Source: Trogon surrucura
Taxonomy: Eukaryota > Chordata > Aves > Trogoniformes > Trogonidae
NCBI GenBank assembly: GCA_020746105.1
Contig: CM036636.1
Location: forward strand, 9,052,001 to 9,116,000
Direction: 5' to 3'
DNA: 64,000 nt
Positions within the stretch are counted from its first letter, which is position 1, and the number at the start of each line of letters is the position of its first letter. A program made the translations under genes and the position numbers. The notes below the pieces were generated by a model, which made no database searches, was not told the DNA's origin, and worked only from the letters and a program-made list of their open reading frames with translations. Positions 12,101 to 29,221 of the stretch are shown piece by piece.

Positions 12101-15100
12101 TGCTGGAGCGACAGCTGTTGAAGTTTGCCTTTGGAAAGGAAAATTCTAACTTATTTTTTGAAGCCTAAACTGTTTGCCTATGCTGTGGAACTTGTAGTTT
12201 AGCCTGTGCTTTTCTTGTGCTTTTCTAGTAAATCTTTGCATAACTAATATCGCTGGTTTATCTATTAACTTTTTTTTTTTTTTTTAACAATAGGAACTTC
12301 CAGTGAATCTGGATGACTTCTTATTACCAACCGATCCTGACTACGCCCAGGACATGTATGTCATTGGGGTTCAAGAAGGCTGTCCAGACAGGTAGAAAAA
12401 ACAATGTAATGAACCATCCTCTTTTACTGTTAACTAATTACTTGGTTTTTAATTAAGCTGGAAATAGCCACCATCATATTCTTAATATTTTCTGTAAACA
12501 ATGCATTTCATAACACGTTGAATTCTATTGCATGAGCACTAGGAGAAATGGAGTTTAGAGGAAAATGTGACAAAAACCTGTAAATACAGAACTTGGCCCT
12601 CTCGGCAGGGCAGCTGATAGCAGAACTCTCTGATTTCTGTGGTCCTCTGACCATCGATCAGAGCTGGCTGTGCTGTAGCTCACGGGCTGGCCGTTGGCCT
12701 CTGTTTTCATCAGAGAGATCGCTCTGTTTTCACAACGCCAATGTCCTGTTCTGGTTACTGTCTCTCGTACTGTCCTCGTGATGCAGCTCCTGTTCTTTCC
12801 TGCAGAAGAGAGTGGGAGATCCGCCTGCAAGAGACGTTAGGCCCCCACTACGTGATGCTCTACTCTGCGGCGCACGGGGTGCTCTACATGTCGGTCTTCA
12901 TTCGGAGGGACCTGATCTGGTTCTGCTCAGGTGTGTGCTCCGGGAAGGGCTGGAGAGCGGGGAGGAGGGAGACCTGCTGCCACTGGCTGTCTTGTCCTTG
13001 TCTCGGGGGCCATCCCTCACTGTCTCTAGAGGCTTTTCAGTAAAAGCGGCTTCTTTTTTCCCTTCCAGAAGTGGAGTATGCCACGGTGACAACTCGAATC
13101 GTGTCTCAGATCAAAACCAAGGGAGCTCTGGGAATCTGCTTCACGTTTTTTGGGACCTCCTTTCTCTTCATCACCTCCCACTTCACCTGTAAGACACCTA
13201 CAATTGTGTTACAAGTGTCCTGACTGAGGGAGGAGGGGGGATGCTTTGCAAAGGTAAAAAAACTGCAGAGGGGTTAGAGTCACAGAACAGACTTAAGTCA
13301 GAGCTCAGGACTGCTGAGCTGAGAGCAGCAAAGGAGGAGGATTTTAGGTAGCTAACTTAAAAAGAAATAGTGTTTAGAAGCGAACTCTGCACAATTATAT
13401 CCCTTTTTCCATAGTTTCTGTCATTATTTTTCAGTGTGTGTGCTCCCTGGGTCAGAGTGTTACATTTTACACATGGAAAACGTCTGATGTCCTTTGTTAT
13501 GAGCAAAAGTGATAATTGAATAAAAAAAAAAATGCATCGTTGGCAGTAATGGGATCTCTGTCTTTCAGCTGGGGACAGTAAGGTGAACGAGAGGAAACTA
13601 GACTACAATAAAACCATTCAAACCCTTACACTTCCCAAGAACGTTCCGGACACAAACCCGTATCGATCCAGTTCTAGTAAGTGGGAAACTTTGCTTGGGT
13701 GGGAGCCCAAACGAACAGAGTTTGTGCATTGCCTTTCAGTCTGTGCTGAGGGTGAGAGAATGAGAGTGCTGATTGTGTTTGCCGAATTCCGTTACTGTTT
13801 CTTAATGCTGTGCTGTTAATGTGATTCCTAGATATACAGCCAAGCCCTTTTTCTGGAGAGATGCATTTACTCTTTATCTGCACCACAGGTTTTTATGTTC
13901 ATACTGGTTTTAGGCCCTGCAGATAGTTTGTATCTTTTCAGCTTTTTCAACGATTTTTAAAAATTTTCATACTGTTTTTTTTGTCACCGTATTTTGTGAT
14001 GGTTATAGGCAGAAACACGCTTAAGTATTATATCCTAATAGTAAAAAGAAAGAATTTGTGCCTGTTTCTTGAGCATATCTAGCAGCACTCTCAGTGAGCT
14101 ACGTATCCCATAGCTCTCACTTTGAAAGGATTAACTGAGTTTCATTGTAATGAACATGTAGCTGTAGCTTCAGGGAAGAAGAGTTTGGCTTTTTGGTTTT
14201 TTTTTTTTGCTTTCAGAACTTTTCAGGATGTTTACCTTTATACTGACACTTCTGACTTGAATTTGCAGGCGATGTCACCACTCGGTTTGATGAAGTGTTC
14301 TGGTTTGGTGACTTCAACTTCCGGCTAAATAAGGATCGTGAGACTGTGGATTCCATCTTGAACCAGAACCCAGACACAGACGTGTCCAAGCTGCTGGCAT
14401 ATGACCAGCTTACCAGTGAAATGAGCAGAGGTGAGCCGCCAGGAGCAGAGAGATCTCTGCATACACATAATTACAGCCAAATCCTTATTTCCTAGAGACC
14501 TTTCCTTCTTTCTCTTGTTAAGTTCCCCCCAAAAAAGGACGTTGGCGGCTGTCAAATACATCTGTACAAGGCACTTTTTGCTATTTGTCAGTGTAATCTC
14601 CCAAGCCATTTACTGCTCTCTTCCATCTGACTCCTCTATAAACTGAGCATCATTCTGTCACAGTGTGTCGGGCGTTTAGATTTGAACAGCTGGCACTGGC
14701 AAAGCATCAGGAGCTTTCCATGAGAGGGGAAGTGCATGGACCACGTATTCTTTGTTTAAATAGCCACTGACTACTTTTTATCCTCACTGTGTAAAAACTT
14801 GATCTTGCTTCCTTCCTGGAGCCCAAGCCCAGGTTTTTCTAGTCACATACGTACACGGCTGTTGTTTCTAACCAGCATTAGTTAAGCAGTGTTGAATAAA
14901 TGCAGAAAGTGTGCCAGGATCTTAGGGAGGAGAAATTTGTTGTTCATGCTGTTCTCCCCTTCCCCTACAGGGTCTATTTTCAAAGGATTCCAAGAGGCTG
15001 ACATTCATTTCCGTCCTTCCTACAAGTTTGACATAGGAAAGGACAGCTATGACACCACTTCCAAACAAAGGACGCCTTCCTACACGGTAAGGGACGATTT

Positions 15101-16800
15101 CGGAGCCGTGTGCTTGGAAAGGCTGCTCAGCCCCACGCCTGCCTCACTCATGCTGAGATTTGTCGCTTAAGGGCAGCTGGGCAACTGGTTTGGAGGAAAG
15201 AATTGCTGAATCTGTGAGCGCCTGGAAAGTTTGGCCCAGGCTGCTAAACTTACTTTCCCTGCCTTACGTCCTGCTCCAGTGCATTCTGCAGGGCACAGAA
15301 CAGCTCCTGATACATTCTTCATGAATGTATCCCTGTCCGTGACACGTAATTTCACTAAGTGGCGTGTGCTAAATGGATGGATTTGTCTCTTGTGAACTAG
15401 TGCTGCTCTCTGGGCCAAGGGAATGACCATGAGTCTCCCCTCTCTCTCTGCCTCGCAGGATCGAGTTGTGTATCGCAGTCGGTACAGAGATGACATCCAT
15501 GCTGTCAAGTACTCGTCTTGTCCTGTGATCAAAACTTCAGACCATCGGCCTGTGTTTGCCTTGTTTCGTGTGAAAGTGAGGCCTGGCAGAGACAAGTTAG
15601 TACCTCCTGATGCCGCTCCCTGTGGTTGCACGTAGCTCCAGTGATCCTGAGGATCTCTCAGGAGAGTTCCTCAAACAGTTTGTCCCACGTAGCTCTTCAC
15701 AGCCCGTTTGTGTTTTACCCAATACATGCTCTCAGTGCTCGGAGCAGCAAGATTACTTAAACCTTGCACTGACATCTGAAATCCCTGCTGCCAGGTCCCT
15801 TAATCCTCCTGAGGGAGATAAACGGAGTTTCAGTTTGCAATTGGCTGTAAATCTGTGTTCCCTCTGAGATGCAGCTCTCAGTTTTTCCTGTCAGCATGGA
15901 CAGCTTTCATCTGTTTCTCTCTCCCTCTCTGGGATCAATGTTGTTGTTTTCCCTCCCCAGTGGTGGCTACATTTTGACATACCTACATGTCAGGGGGGTG
16001 TTCTGAGATCCTCCAAGTTCTTCATGTCCCACTGTGCTCTGTAGTGCTAGTAGAACTCCTTAGAAAACTTGGTGAAGTAACTGCAATGTAATTAGTCTCT
16101 TCTCTGTGAGTTGTCAGGAATTTCAAGAGCCAAGTGTCTAGAAAATGGTGACTTTTCAAAGCACGTGCTCAGCCGTGCAATTAGAATTGGGATTTTTTTG
16201 CTTGTTTATGGGTATTAAATAGCCATTAAATAGAGGTACTGCAGAGGCTGTGAAGCTGGGGTTTCCTTCTGGCCTCTCTAGAACAGACTAAGGGGCGTGA
16301 AACCGTACCAGCAAACACACCAAGTTAATGGTTTAGTTTTTCAGGTAAGTGGGTTTTGTTTAGTGTCACAAAGAATGTCCTCCGCGTGTGCCCCTTATGA
16401 CTGCAGGCATGCTCGTGCTTAAATTCAAAGCACATTTGCCTTTTAACAGCCAATGTTTCCTTCATTTAAAAGTGGTGTGAAAAACCTTAAGTGGTTGCTG
16501 TGGAGGGAAAAACTTCGTTTTACCCATTTTCTCCCACAGCAGCAGCCGAATGCTTTAAGCAGGTAAAAGTCAGGTGTCTGGCCTTTGGTGTATGAACTAG
16601 TTGGGAAAAGTTGGGGAAACAAGAACATACTTGTGCCTTGATCTAATTGTTTCTGTTTGTATTGTAGCATTCCACTTGCTGCAGGGCAGTTTGACAGAGA
16701 ACTCTATTTAATCGGAATAAAGAGGCGGATTACAAGGGAGCTTCAGAAACGGCAAGAGCAAAAGGACCAAAAATCCAGCAGCATATGTAGCATTTCCTGA
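9113..16800 (+). CDS. INPP5E: INPP5E, inositol polyphosphate-5-phosphatase E
   Basis: This enzyme removes the 5-phosphate from PI(4,5)P2 and PI(3,4,5)P3, chiefly in the primary cilium; human defects cause Joubert and MORM syndromes. Ten coding exons give 656 aa (human 644): 9113-9960, 11763-11886, 12294-12391, 12806-12930, 13069-13188, 13569-13676, 14269-14430, 14971-15086, 15459-15595 and 16668-16800. The N-terminal third is Pro/Ser/Arg-rich and ends in [16 protein letters not shown]. The 5-phosphatase domain shows TWNMQG (about 317-322), FWFGDFNFR (about 485-493) and SDHRPV (about 594-599). The ciliary-targeting FDRELYL (about 621-627) and a C-terminal CaaX box, CSIS, for farnesylation are present. 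The start is the first in-frame ATG after an in-frame TAA at 9038. Confidence 0.97.
9961..11762 (+). other. INPP5E: INPP5E intron 1
   Basis: The longest INPP5E intron, bounded by GT at 9961 and AG at 11761-11762. Short ORFs occur on both strands, but none resembles a known protein. No interspersed repeat is recognised. Confidence 0.85.
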
Positions 16801-17560
16801 GCTGAGAACTCCGCGATGCCTCTGTTAGAGGTGCCCGGAAAGAGGATTTCAGGCCATGGCGAACTGGGCAGGGAATTGTCTGCTTAAGCACCTCTGGCAG
16901 TTCCTGCGGCTTGTGAAGAATGTCTTAAACCTCATCCTGGATTCATCTGCATGAGCTAATCCATGTAGCTCAAGTGCTTTTGCTGAAGAAAATGGAGTCG
17001 GTTATTTAGGACATCCATCCCAACAGATGCAATCGATTTATTTTTAACCACACTGTCCTCGGGAGGAACTAGGTGCAGTCTCTTGGTTCTAAGATGACTC
17101 CACGCAGGGGGCACCGCTGCTGGAACTGGCATCACCGGGGACCTAAGAGAAGCCTGCAGAAAGGTGAACATTTGTGTCTGGTTTTGTTTGATTTGATCTG
17201 GTACGCTTCCATATGTTGTGGGGTGGTTTTTTTTTTCCCCTCCTTATCTGTAGCCAGTGTATTCTGTAAAATATGTAACAGGGACCAGACAGGAAACGTG
17301 GGCCATTTTCTGTGTGGAAGGATGGTGCTCCTGTGTTGGGCTTTTTTGGTCCTCTACAGCAAGACCTGTGTGAATGTGCTGCTGTACCTTTGAAGTGTAG
17401 AAACATTGCCTTTCAAGAATTATTCTATAGGCCTTCTCTTACTAGGAGGGTAAATACCAATCTCTCACACCATGTTTTGGCTGTTGAGACTGAAACAATC
17501 CCTTCTTTAACTCACTTGCCCACCCCAGGGGCAATAAAACCCTGCCTGCCTTCAGCAGCA
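16801..17560 (+). other. INPP5E: INPP5E 3'UTR with polyadenylation signal
   Basis: Noncoding sequence after the INPP5E stop, with AATAAA at 17533-17538. A further AATAAA at 18075-18080 could support a longer transcript. Confidence 0.6.
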
Positions 17561-19616
17561 GGACTCTTGGAGTTGAAAATTATGGTCTAAGTACAGCTAC
17601 TGTGTAACCCTTCACCAAAGCGGTTGTGATGTCAAGTGAGGATCCCAGGGAATTGTGCAGAGAAACTGCTGCCAGTCAGGTCAGCGCAGTTCCATTACCT
17701 CTGATTACAGGGAATTCTCTGTTTTTTGTTTTTTTTTTTTCCCCCAATTCTGTCAACTGTGAATAACTTGCTGGTTTTGCAGTAGTGTTAAGGCTAAACA
17801 TACTACATGGACCAGTACGGCACTGGTAAAACGTTAAGTACAGCTAATAATTAAAAACTCCTCGTGGGCACAGATCGGCAGGATCATTACTCACCTTAGT
17901 AGATAAAACACCGTGCAAACAACTTGGAGGAAGTGCTGCTAACTATGCAACCTGTCCAAGACAGAGCTTGCTGTAAAAGCTCTGCGGTTTTGTTCCGCGG
18001 GTACAAAAATTTATGGCACTGACCTGCCTGTAGCCATCGGGTATTTGGATTTCCTTTCTTTTCAAAGGAATACAAATAAATTAATGCAATACTTTAAACG
18101 AGAGCCAGCTCTTACTGCGGGGTTGTCAGAACTACTGTGTTTTGACGGTGTGATGCGGGCTGACCGAGGGGGGGGACCCAAGCCCCTTGGCTTCAGCTGG
18201 GAAAGCGGGACAGATTTGTTTGGGATCACCTCCCAGTGCAAGGAACGCAGCTGTCAGCCGATGGATTTCAGAGCTTTTATCCCTTGTTCTGGTAATCACG
18301 AGGTCTCTTTTATTTTCTTACAAACATACACAACTGAGTAGGGGTTCCATACCGTGGGTTCCACAGGAAGTGATGCAACATGTTTTCTTCTACCTGCACG
18401 AGGAAAGGTACGGGGACAAAGCAGGTAACAGCCACCTCGCAGTGTTCTGCTCCCGGTTTGATCACTCCCTGCAACACACACCGAGCCAGCCCAGTGCTGC
18501 AGTGCAGCTGTCTTCATTTTTAAATCAGGGGATTACGTAAATTAAATGTTTATTCCTCTCTTTTGGGTTTCCTTTTCTTCACTAGGCCAAATGCGTGGCA
18601 CCTCCTGTCCCTCTATACCACAGTGTCAGTCACTTTCAAGATCATAAGCTTCCTAAATGCCATTTTGTTGATCTTGCAGCCTAGGCGAGCGGCATTTCTG
18701 CTGTTACCTCTGTTTGTATTTAAGTTCATCTGAGTGACAGTGATGAAAGTGGGTATGAGTTTAAGGTACAGCAACTCCTTTAATAACTTTCTGTTTGTAC
18801 ACCAACTCTGGAGTAAAAGAGCTTTAATTCTTTAGCATAGGTTTTTTACTTGCAAGTGAATGACAGAATAGGCTCCCTTTGATTCTGGAGTAAGCACCCC
18901 ACATGTAGCAGTATGCACAGCACCTATGGGATGCTCCACAGAAACTTGGTTACAAGTTGACTTTCCTCTGAGCTCTACCAAAATTACAAAGTTATTTCCA
19001 GATCTCTGACTTCCAGTCGCTGGCAGCTGACGGGTGATAAATGCCACCGATGCAATGGATCCAGACTGCAGGACTTCACAGGGGTAACAGCTACTGTTTT
19101 GATAATCCAGTTCGACCTAGTCTTGAAAAGAGACCTATAAATATTCTTTGAATTCAGATATGTAAGCCAGGCTCTTTAACATGCCACCACACTCCTCAAG
19201 GAGGGCACACGCCGGGGCCTCTGGCGTGACAGCCCCACCTCTACTGCTGATGCAGTTAAATGGTAACACCCAGGAGTGACTGACTTCTCGGACACGTGCT
19301 TTCAGTTGTAGCGATGAGCATTTTGGCTTTGCCGTGTTCTCCCCACTGCCAAGAGAAGGCTGCATACACCCATCTTCTCTCCTCACCTACTCAGAGGGCC
19401 AAAGTACTCATCCAGAGCCAGGGCTGGTCTTTATGGCCCAACATAACGTGCTTTTGGCAGCCCAGTGTTCTGGAGCAGCTCTGCTCAGCTGTAGCACAGC
19501 TCCATGTTTGCACAGAATGCCTGGAAAGATGGGGGGGAAGGGCGTACAGCAACATGATAATCTCAAAAACATATTAAAAAAGAAGCAAGTCTGTCAGAGG
19601 CGCGGGATGAACTGCC
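17561..19616. other. Convergent 3' region between INPP5E and PMPCA
   Basis: The two genes point at each other here. On the minus strand, AATAAA hexamers (TTTATT at 18309-18314 and 18549-18554) are candidate PMPCA polyadenylation signals, implying a 3'UTR of about 1.1-1.3 kb. The plus-strand hexamer at 18075-18080 leaves open an overlap of the two 3' ends. No other gene is seen. Confidence 0.45.
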
Positions 19617-24567
<4,951 letters not shown>

Positions 24568-24813
24568 CTTGCCGTCACCGGGAGCCGCGCGGCCGCCCCG
24601 CGCGGGGTCAGACGCACTGCGCAGGCGCCGTGACCCCCGGGAGGGCGGGGGAAGGGGCGGGGCTGAGCCCTCCCGCCCACGGGGAGGCGGGACTAGGGTG
24701 GGGCGGTGATTGGGTGAGGCCGTGGTGACCGCTCGCTAATTGGTCAGTTCTGCGGGAGGCGGGGCTTCGCCTCAGCGGGTCCCGCCCCGCTGCCCGTAGC
24801 GGAGCGGGCGGCC
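24568..24813. promoter_or_regulatory. Bidirectional CpG-island promoter of PMPCA (-) and ENTR1 (+)
   Basis: The two start codons face away from each other across 246 bp of GC-rich DNA, so both genes must share this promoter. Visible elements are a GC box GGGCGG at 24701-24706, further GGGCGG-type motifs at about 24640-24662, and two ATTGG (inverted CCAAT) boxes at 24709-24713 and 24739-24743. There is no TATA box. A perfect YY1-type element (CAAGATGGCGGC on the minus strand, 24560-24571) overlaps the PMPCA start codon. CpG richness extends into the first exons of both genes (about 24180-25400). Confidence 0.85.
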
Positions 24814-27800
24814 ATGGCGGCGGGGGGGCTGCCGGCGGCGGGCGCGGCCGAGCCCAACCCCTTCTCCTTCCGCGAGTTCGTCCGCAGCAAGGCCCGGAGC
24901 GGCGAGGAGGCGAGCGGCGCCCCGCAGGTAGGGTCCGGGCGGAGGCGCGGCCGGGCCCCGCCGCGCTGAGGCGCCCCCGCGCCTCCCTGAGCGCCTCCGC
25001 TCCGCTGTCCCCCCCCCCCGCAGGCGGCGCGGCCCGGTCCCAGCCTCGGCCCGCTCCTACTCCCGGATCCGGCGCCGCCGGGAGAGGCGGAGGACGAAGA
25101 GGAGGAATGGAGCGGGAGCTACCAGCCCTTGGCCGTGGAGCAGGCCCACCTCGCCGCCGCGAGCCCCGCCTCGCCCTCCGCCCGCTCCTTCCTCCGTGAG
25201 GGCGCGGGGCTGGCGGGCGGCGAGGAGCCGAGTGCCGCCTCCCTCGGAGCGCCCCCGGGGCCGGGCTTTCACTCCCGTCGGCAGCCCAGCTACGAGGAGG
25301 TGAGCGCCTCGGCCCGCCTGCCGGCACCTTTCCCAGGGCGGGCACAAACGCCTCCTGCGGGCTCTGGCCGGGAGCTGCGAGCTCGGGTATCGGGTTGTCA
25401 CAGAAACCTGGTGTCAAATCCTGCTGGGCGGTACGGCGGCAGCTCGTTCGGGGTGGTCAGGGAACAGATGTCGGTCTGAAAAACTGCTCTGCGGCAGCAG
25501 TCAGGTCCAGTACCTTGTCCATCCGACTGCTGGTGGCATGACCCAGGTGACTTCCTCATGCTTTTGGCCCTTGAGGTCATAGAATCACAGAATGGCCCGG
25601 GCTGGAAGGGGCCTTAGAGATCATTTTAGTCCAACCTCCCTGTTGTGGGCAGGGACACCACCTCTCAACTAGGTCAGGCAACACGTGAGAACCGAACGGG
25701 AATCGAACCTGCGACCTTTGGTGTTTCAAGCACCACGCTCCACCCGCTGAGCTAAACCAGCCCTTGTATTAGTTTAGAATTAACAGCAATTGATTAGTCA
25801 CCTTGGTGCCACGTTTCTGTACCCCACGGGGTCAGCGAAGTTGAGTGGTTTTGAGAGTGGAAAACAAGGTGTGAAAGTAAGCAAGGCTTTGCAGCACTAG
25901 AGTTAAAGTTGAATATTTCTTCTGGCACTAGTCTTGGAGTGCTAGTAGCGTTGTGTAATCACTCCTTCATTTCTAATGAGAATTTTTATTTTTTTCTAGC
26001 TAAAAGAAGAGAACTCCAGTTTGAGAAGCAAGATCAATAAGCTTCAGATTTTGTGTGAAACTCAAGCAGACAAGTGCGTAAGCCACGGTATGGGGGAAAG
26101 TAACCACATAAGCAAGGAGTTGTCTTAGAAGAGGTGCTCCCTGCAAACAGTCAACGTCTTTAAAGAAGAAAAATGTAGTTGAAGTCTATGCTATTTATTA
26201 AAAAGCTTTAGCAAACCTGGTTTTCTTATTGCAAAAAGACTCAGAAAGTAAGTAGCAAGCTGGCATCTGATGAGTGTGTTTGTGTGGTTGATGCTTCATG
26301 CAGTTTAGGTGGTTGGTGAAAATGAGGGTAGGGCTTGACAGGATGCATTTCATAAAGCATCAGGTTAACAAAACAATGAATCTTAATCTCTCTCCCTTTT
26401 GAAGCAAGAAAAGCATCTTTATTTTTACTGGTGAGCTGCCTGATGTTGGGAGACTTGAATTTACTGAAATTAAATAACCTGGTCACCAACCTAGGGTGGT
26501 AATTTCTCACGTTCCCATCTGAATCCTCTGCACTCTGCTGTTCCTCGCAGTGAGGCAGCTTGTACTTCCATGGTGATGGGGTAACTGTTTGTTGCAGAAT
26601 TACGGATGGTGAACCGTTGTCTTTTCTGCACAGCCTTTGTGCATTCAGCTCTATAGTGCCCATGAATGCTAATGGATGTTGAGCAGAGAAATCCCCTGAG
26701 CCACAGCCTAGAGCCACAGCCTAGAAGTGTAGTTCTAGGGGGAAGGCTTCATTTTACTTCAGACATGAAAAAATGGGTTTCTTGATGCTTCCCTAGAATT
26801 TTCTTACTAAGGTGTTTAATGTTAGCAAGTGCTTACTGAACGTTGTCTCCTGTTGATTTAAGGATGAGGAAGCTTGAAAAAAAGCTTGAGGAAAACAAAA
26901 TTAAAGAGGAAAAAGAAGCGCAGGATTTGGAAGCAATGGTGCAGCACGTGGAACAAAATCTCCAGCTGATGACCGTAAGTTTTGGGCTTTTCTATAGTAG
27001 CAGAAGCTTGTTGGCAGCTGGAGCTATGTAGTTTTGTGGGTTTTTTTTCTTTCACCCCCAGAAGGGTGAGAGAAGCTGAAGTGATTGTTTCACCCTGGTA
27101 AGCACTAAACAGCTCTGCTGTGGGTTCAGAATCTTCCCTTACAATGAGACTGTATCCCAGCCTAAAACTCCTTTCGTTACCTAGAATAGGGGAGTTTTCT
27201 GCATTAATACCAGCAGCAACTTCATCAGCAACTTCAGCTGCTTTTTTGCAGCCTCCTGAAAGCACCTCCTGTATGAATTAAGAGCTGGTTTTCGTGCTTG
27301 CTTCTTTATATTGAGTATCTCTGGTCCATTTAATGTCTGGAGGTGATGGGCAGCACCCATCAGATAGATGCCAGAAAGGAGGAACGGGGAGGAGAAACCT
27401 GATCAAATGTGACTGGGGGGCACCATCCCCATTCAGAACACCAGGTGGTGCAGCACAAACCCTACATCTTCAAGTCCTGTCCTGGAATCGCATGTTCCTG
27501 CATAGCTCAAACTGCCTGCTGTATCCTGGGCACTGCTTTGGTATAAATAATATTTATTCTGTTTCAGAAACGGGCTGTCAAAGCAGAAAACAGCGCTACA
27601 AAACTGAAACAGGAAAATGCTCTACTTCAGGTACGAAGCGATATTTTTAAGGCCTTGCTGGACCTGCTGGGAGCGTACATCTGAAATGGAGCGGGTATGA
27701 GGGATATTGAAAAACTTTGGCCACATCTCACTTTTCCTAGTGATTGTTTAGAAGATGTTTTACACTAGAACATCCCAGCTCTACACAGAGTGTTACCTTC

Positions 27801-28571
27801 CTCCCTGGGAAGACGTTCCCTCCAGGCAGCCTGCTTATAGGATTTATTAGTTAGTTGTTGTACCCAAGGTATTGCTGTACGAATGTACGTTAGTTGCTCT
27901 ATTTGCGAAGTATCTGATGGAGTTTTGTGGGTTTTTTCCCACGCAAAGCTTTTGTCTGCTTCCTCCCTAGGTTCAGCTGAAGAATTACAAGATGGAGAAC
28001 GAAGCCCTGAGGTCCGGCCAGTCAGCGAGTCTCGCCGTGGTGAAGCGAAACGCAGACCTTGCCTTGCAGAACCTCCTCACGGTCATAACCAACTCCCGGG
28101 CTTCCATCAAGTGAGTTGTTTTAACTCTTCTCACACTATCCCAGATGCTTGTTCAAATACCAAGGTCACAATTAAATGTCCCCAGTGGTTATTTTTAGAA
28201 TTGAAACTCAGTTTCTTGTATTCTGCAGGCTGGATCAGCTAGTCCATGTTCTTACCTGCAGTGTATTTTCCTCCAGCTTTAAATAACTAGAAAGTTTAAG
28301 TCTTATTTCTTAATATAAAGGCATTATACTGAGAGTCGAAGACCCTTATACTTGAATAAGTGAAGTTTTCAGCTAAACTGCTTCTTGAAAAATCACACTG
28401 CGTGGGTAAACATCGCCAAAATGCTGCTGGGCTCCGACACCACCTTCTCAGCCTAACGCTGTGTCTCTCCTGCGTTCCAGGCAGCTGGTCACTGGAGCAG
28501 AATCGCTGCAGCTCGTCGCTGATCTCCTTAAATCGATAGACAGAATTTCCGAAATGTCAGAGGATGGATAG
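24814..28571 (+). CDS. ENTR1: ENTR1 (SDCCAG3), endosome-associated trafficking regulator 1
   Basis: ENTR1 is an endosomal coiled-coil protein acting in receptor recycling, cytokinesis and cilium assembly. Seven exons give 289 aa: 24814-24927, 25024-25299, 26000-26073, 26863-26974, 27568-27630, 27971-28110 and 28481-28571. Landmarks are NPFSFREFV near the start; an acidic segment EDEEEEWSGSYQPL; a long coiled coil containing MRKLEKKLEENK, VEQNLQLMTKRAVKAEN and NFxxENEAL-like YKMENEALRSGQ; and the C-terminal KQLVSGAE-like KQLVTGAESLQLVADLLKSI. The human protein (435 aa) has about 120 extra N-terminal residues before NPFSFREF that are not found here. Exon 3 must end at 26073 (donor gtgcgt), not at the better-looking gtaagc three bases on, to keep frame. 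The 3'UTR has no obvious AATAAA before the SNAPC4 promoter. Confidence 0.95.
25579..25763 (-). mobile_element. tRNA-headed SINE with CR1 tail, near full length, in ENTR1 intron 2
   Basis: On the minus strand it starts GGGCTGGTTTAGCTCAGCGG. A consensus A box TAGCTCAGCGG (complement of 25744-25754) and a perfect B box GGTTCGATTCC (complement of 25699-25709) follow with tRNA spacing. The head resembles tRNA-Ile (GAGCGTGGTGCT before the anticodon loop). The 3' part (25579-25690) is CR1-like and ends in CCATTCTGTGATTCTATGA. It is antisense to ENTR1. The composite is of the TguSINE1 type; naming is from memory. Confidence 0.88.
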
Positions 28572-28929
28572 TGACTGGGACAAAACAGAGAACTTTGCCT
28601 TCATGCAGCAGCCGTTGCTTACAAGTTAATTTCTGATGCTCAATCTCCCTACGACGTGCGAAGCTGTTAGCGCTGCGGCAGAGCCGGCTTCTTCGTTGCT
28701 ACCTGCCGTATAGCCAGAGCCACCACGTCGCTAAAAACCCGAGTGGACAAGAGTACGTTCCTTTTCCCTCCAGTCTGGGACCACGGCGCCCCTCCCCTCG
28801 CCCCCCGCATTCCCACCAGCACCCCCGGTTTGGGCTGGGGCTCCCCTTGCCCCACCTGTCAGGACATTCCTCCCCAGGGGAAGGGGCTTGCGGAGCTTCC
28901 GGAGACGGTTCGCGGTCCTCACGCCGCTG

Positions 28930-29221
28930 TGTAACGGGCGGTGCGGAGCTATTAAAGGCGGCGGCGGTGGCGGCGAGCCCGGTGTGCGGTGCCCCGGGGC
29001 GGGGCGGGGGCGGGTGGGAGCGGGGACCCGGGAGCGCGTTCTCGCCGGCCACGTGCGCTGGGCCCGCCTCGCTGCTGGCGGCGCTCTCGATTGGCTGCGC
29101 GGCGTCACGTGCTCAGGGGCTCAGCTGACCGCGGCGCTCGGCGCTGATTGGGCGGCGGCAGCGGCGGGGGCGGGGCCCGCGGGAGCGCTGCGCGGCGCAG
29201 GCCGGAGGTGGCGGCGCCGCC
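28930..29221 (+). promoter_or_regulatory. SNAPC4: SNAPC4 CpG-island promoter
   Basis: A very GC-rich TATA-less block directly upstream of the SNAPC4 start. It holds two CACGTG E-boxes (29050-29055 and 29106-29111), two ATTGG inverted CCAAT boxes (29090-29094 and 29147-29151) and several GGGGCGGGG boxes around 28996-29012 and 29167-29177. It begins only about 360 bp after the ENTR1 stop, so the upstream gene's 3' end and this promoter are nearly adjacent. Confidence 0.75.

Noticed and set aside
24608..25417. 269-codon minus-strand ORF over the ENTR1 first exons
   Set aside because: It is antisense to a CpG island in which stop codons are scarce; the Pro/Arg/Gly/Ala-rich translation has no domain and overlaps confident ENTR1 exons.
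25690..25763. Functional tRNA gene
   Set aside because: Although the A and B boxes are intact, the segment runs straight into a CR1-type tail and the acceptor stem is not paired; it is a SINE head.
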